64,000 nt of DNA. Source: Boswellia sacra (taxonomy: Eukaryota > Streptophyta > Magnoliopsida > Sapindales > Burseraceae). Position 1 is the stretch's first letter. Every line of letters starts with the position of its first letter. Below the pieces are notes generated by a model. The model did no database searches, was not told the origin of the DNA, and saw only the letters and a program-made list of their open reading frames with translations. The translations under genes and the position numbers were made by a program. Positions 60,493 to 64,000 of this stretch are shown here, piece after piece. The stretch lies in NCBI GenBank assembly GCA_013180625.2, contig SNVD02011141.1, positions 256,001 through 320,000 on the forward strand, given 5' to 3'.

Positions 60493-61743
60493 TTATAAGA
60501 GAGGAATAAATATGCATATGTAGCGGTCCAAAATCTTGACTGAACTAACCCACATGCCTTGTGAAGTGTCTATACATTACCAATATAGTAACCATATCTA
60601 TTATTCACGTAACTCCTCACATGTTACCAGAAATTAATTAACCACACGTTATCCTTTCTTTCAATTATGAGATCTAAGACATTCTAATTCACTAACTTAG
60701 GCTTGGATAGGCTGTTCTCACTTGCTTGGTAACGTTGCCATTTGCCAACCAGAGCACATATTCATCTAGAATAACGTTACTTATTCTCAAGTAAAATTAG
60801 CCTGACTTTCGAAGCATCTAGAAACGACATGATGTTTAAGTTTAACAACTTCAACAAGAAGTTGAGCTCCAAGGGCTTGCATACATGAGCATTGAAATTG
60901 AAATTTATTTACCAAATACACTTTATGCATACATGAAAGTCTTTGATGTTAGCTTCATTTGCAGAAATTTCGTCAATCACATAGCTTCACTCTAATAAAA
61001 TCTAACATCAGTCAAAACAGAAAACAAAGATGAAACTTGCATAGACCACATAGTGCATTGCCTGATTCAATCCTCCAACATATCTTGTCCTTTTTATCGA
61101 CAGATGAAGTCATCCAACCAGAATATAGAACTAGTTAATCGTTGGGATAGTACCACGATGAAGAAAAGATACGACCTCACCACAAAACACCTACACGAAA
61201 TCACCAACCCACACAACCCAATCAAACACCAATATTGATAAAGCACACAACTTGGCAGAACACCACCATCGAAAACAACCCTACAACCACAACCAAGCAT
61301 AGCCACATAACAAACCCCTAATTCAGCAAATTTTGACAACCAAAAGAACAAAGTCTTAGTTTCAATTGTTCACCTAATACAATGTCTAATCAGCAAGCAA
61401 GAAACATACCTTATAGACAAGTGAGTGAATGTCTAGACAAGCGATGCACGCAGACAGAGTCAGAGTGAGAGCAAGAGAGTGAAAGTCGATAGACAAGCAA
61501 TAGAGAAGAAATTGAGAAGCGGATCGATGGAGCGAATGGGGCAATCGAGCGATGGAGCGGATAGACAAAGGGATTGAGAAGCAATACAGATTAGGGCAAG
61601 AAAATGTAGATTAGGGCGGAACCAATTTGGGTTTTCTTTCTCTCTTCTACGGCGGTTCAGTACTTCGACGTAAAAAGTAATACGCACACCCTTTTTACGG
61701 TGGTTTTTAAAAACCACCTTAAAAGGGCGTAGTAAATAGCAAC
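60493..61743. other. Interior of the CACTA remnant, non-coding
   Basis: No continuous transposase sequence is readable after 60492. A 20-bp perfect palindrome (61699-61718) within a longer imperfect inverted repeat lies just before the right terminus, typical of structured CACTA subterminal regions. Confidence 0.5.
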
Positions 61744-61756
61744 ATTTCTTGTAGTG
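61744..61756 (-). mobile_element. Right terminal inverted repeat of a CACTA element
   Basis: The - strand reads CACTACAAGAAAT, the standard plant CACTA terminus. It lies about 1.26 kb after the transposase fragment. No matching left terminus (CACTACAAGAAA on the + strand) occurs to its left in the window, so the element is 5'-truncated. Confidence 0.82.
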
Positions 61757-61970
61757 AGAGTATATTTTAACACAAAATTTTGACACAATTTATTGACATA
61801 ATTTCCTAGCCGTTGATCTCACAAAATCCAATAGTTGAGATTGAAAGTCAACAATATGCATTTAATGCTGCCAACTCATCAATCATCTCAAAGATTGGAT
61901 TTTGTAAATCAACAGCTAGAAAATTATGTCTAGTCTTTTGTTAAAAGTCTTGTGTTAAAATATTCACTCC
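61757..61970. mobile_element. MITE copy A, about 214 bp
   Basis: Left end GAGTATATTTTAACACAA and the reverse complement of the right end GGAGTGAATATTTTAACACAA form long imperfect inverted repeats that continue inward (GACATAATTTxCTAGCxGTTGAT on both arms). It abuts the CACTA terminus. Its core (CCAATAGTTGAGATTGAAAG) also occurs in copy B. Confidence 0.82.
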
Positions 61971-62553
61971 ATATATATATATATACCTTTACAAATCACT
62001 CTTTATGTAAGACATTTTCATAGGTCAATAAGTACTATACATGTTTTTGTTCTTTGCAACTAAAACGACCTGGCAAGGAGAAGATTGATCACCTATATAA
62101 AAATATTGATAAGGAAACCATAGTACCACCTCAATTCGATTTGATAAAATTTTTTTTTGTAAACAAGTCTCAAAGCCTACCTACGTTTTACCTCTCAAAT
62201 TTAAATTGAAATCAGTGAGTGTTTTACAGTGTTGGAAGAAAATACTTATTGTCTTGTTTTTGATGCCATTGCTAATTATATTGTTTGCCTTTTCTCATTA
62301 TTTGATCCAGTTTTTTACGTCAATGGGATAAAATAAAATTAATAATCCAACAAAGTTATCACAATTCTTCTGTTATTTATTTATTCTTTTTCGTTATTTG
62401 ACAAACTTCCTATATAATTATATTGATAAAATATCACAGCATTGAAACTACTATGTTTTATGAGACATGTTTTAAAACTAAAATAGAGTTTGTATGAGTA
62501 ACATTTTTGTTGGTTGGAAAATTTTAATAATTGCAGTTTAGTTATATATATAT
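61971..62553. other. AT-rich spacer between two MITEs
   Basis: It begins with a short (AT)n run. No gene or repeat boundary is seen. Confidence 0.45.
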
Positions 62554-62750
62554 ATGACTGAATCTTTTGACACAATTATTTTTATACAAAATTAGACAAA
62601 AAATTTTAATCATTGATCTATAAAATCCAATTATTGATACGATGGATGAGTTAAGAACATTAAATACAATTTATTCACTTTTAATCTCAACCATTGAATT
62701 TCGTAAAATTAAGAGTTAGAAAATTGTGTCAAAATTTTAATTATTGTTCC
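62554..62750. mobile_element. MITE copy B, same family as copy A, opposite orientation
   Basis: Its reverse complement aligns along its length with 61757-61970: ATTxCAATxGTTGAGATT, ATTTAATG, AACTCATC and ATTGGATTTTxTA are shared in order. Inverted ends contain TTTTGACACAATT and AATTGTGTCAAAA. The copies have diverged substantially. Confidence 0.78.
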
Positions 62751-63343
62751 TTAACCTTAGAGTACCATTGGTTAATATTTCTGGCTAACAAAGTAAACTG
62801 TTTTATCAAAGATTAAAATAGAATCGCATTTGGTACGTAGAAACTATTATTTAATTGTTTAAAAGTATTGAACAATTCCCGACTTTACATAAATCTTCAG
62901 CCACAATTGCTCGCAAAGGCAAGTCAGATCCATAAAAAACATAGTCGATCCATTATAGAGATTCAAGAGGAAGAAAGATAACAAAAACGCGTTTGGTGTT
63001 ACTTAATTAGATTTACATAAATAATATTAAGATCATGATAAAATTAACGTTTAATTTAATAGTAAATTGGTTTAAGGATATTAAAATAAAAAAAGGTTTG
63101 ATTAAAAAAAATGTTTAAATAGGAAAACTTCAGGTGCAAATAACCCCTCCCATTACTATTATAAAGCCAGCCATGAGCTTGCAAATGACAAGGTTTTGGT
63201 TTTGGAGAAGCTTTCAATTGCTCTCGGATTGAGTGATTAGTAATATTACTTTCTTTCACTTTTATCCTCATATTTTATTTTAAAAGCGAGGTGTAAAGAT
63301 AAAAAGTCAGAATTAAATAGATTTCTTCATGTGAGGGACTAAC
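62751..63343. other. AT-rich spacer before the right-edge LTR
   Basis: No supported gene or element. Confidence 0.45.
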
Positions 63344-64000
63344 TGATGTAGCATGGCTTATTTTGTTATGAGGGTTAATATAGTCTTTTAATAGTTATTT
63401 AATTAGGGTTTTATTTAATTTGGGAAATTATCAGTTTAGGGATTTTGACTCAAATTAGGGATCTTGACTTTTCCTAATTTGATTCAAACCTAAATTGTTA
63501 GTTTAGGGATTTTGACTTAAATAGGATTTTGACTTTCCTATTTTCCGATATGTCTTGATTAGTATAAATATAGGGTTTGTTAGACAATTATTATTCAGAC
63601 ATTATTTTGAAATATCAAAGAAGTATTCAGTTTGATTGTGTGTGAGTGTTGATTGATCGTGTGTGAGTGTGAGTTTTTGAGTTCAGTTTGTTTTGTACGG
63701 GTTCCCCATCAATTTGGTATCAGAGCCTAACATCGCTTCATAAAATTCCATAAACCCAAACACATTTACTGTTCATCACCGGCGACCGACGCATCGCCCA
63801 TCACCGAATACATCAACCAGTAGATCTGACCGTCCCCATCATTCTTCCCTTCATCACCATCACCAGAAAACCATCGGAAACACTTTAAAAAGCCGAAAAA
63901 CAGGGCGCCACCGCTACTGTTTATTGCCGCCGATCGGCGAGTGGTGTCTCACCACCACCACCAAGTGATAGATCGGCCCCTCCCCGTCAACTTTCCCTTC
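63344..64000 (+). mobile_element. LTR retrotransposon, left end, running off the window
   Basis: A 368-bp LTR (63344-63711) starts TGATGTAGCATGG and ends TTCCCCATCA, with a TATA-like TATAAATATAGGG at about 63566. The primer-binding site TGGTATCAGAGC follows at 63715-63726. The leader begins with a TTTACTGTTCATCACCGG phrase that recalls the leader of the element in the UBN intron (CTGTTCACCGG, CTGTTCATCGG). The element continues beyond 64000, so coding content cannot be judged. Confidence 0.85.

Overview
The window is nuclear DNA of a flowering plant, most likely a eudicot. Genes are split by many AT-rich introns, intergenic DNA is full of microsatellites, MITEs and LTR retrotransposons, and two products are plastid-targeted proteins of plant type (NAD kinase 2 and SecA2). 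I do not assign a species.

Layout: (1) 1-6187, + strand: 3' part of a ubinuclein gene (HIRA histone-chaperone complex), whose last intron carries a complete non-autonomous LTR element with a perfect CTAAT target duplication. (2) 7148-16536, +: a complete 17-exon gene for a multi-BRCT TopBP1-like protein (MEI1), containing one AT-AC U12-type intron and a probable second, very short U12-type intron. (3) 18738-25028, +: a complete 8-exon gene for chloroplast NAD kinase 2. (4) 26658-28153, -: a 3-exon ACC oxidase gene. (5) 28154-34769: a gene-poor AT-rich spacer with microsatellites and a MITE. (6) 34770-43851, +: a broken APC-family amino-acid permease gene, interrupted inside an exon by a decayed Ty1/copia element on the - strand (35651-40579) and lacking much of its middle. 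(7) 45441-55396, -: a complete 31-exon SECA2 gene. (8) 55397-64000: a repeat graveyard with tandem duplications, a 751-bp MITE with TTA target duplication, a pyrimidine-rich minisatellite, the head of an LTR element with a tandemly repeated primer-binding site, a CACTA transposase remnant with its terminal repeat, two related MITEs, and the start of another LTR retrotransposon running off the right edge.

The hand-built exon models are internally consistent: MEI1 sums to 2991 nt (996 aa), NADK2 to 3027 nt (1008 aa), ACO to 927 nt (308 aa) and SECA2 to about 3195 nt (about 1064 aa), all divisible by three and near the family lengths.

The genes do not form one pathway. They cover chromatin, meiotic genome stability, plastid NADP supply, ethylene synthesis and plastid protein translocation. 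Their order is the notable point: as I remember the Arabidopsis map, their orthologues lie in two paralogous chromosome 1 blocks (around At1g21610-At1g21650 and At1g77310-At1g77330), so this window looks like the unsplit ancestral order. I found no CRISPR array, tRNA or rRNA gene, and no wholly new gene system. The strongest unusual signals are the U12 introns, the phosphatase-like site in NADK2 with serine in place of cysteine, the repeated primer-binding site with 36-bp coding-like repeats, and the datable nested insertions.
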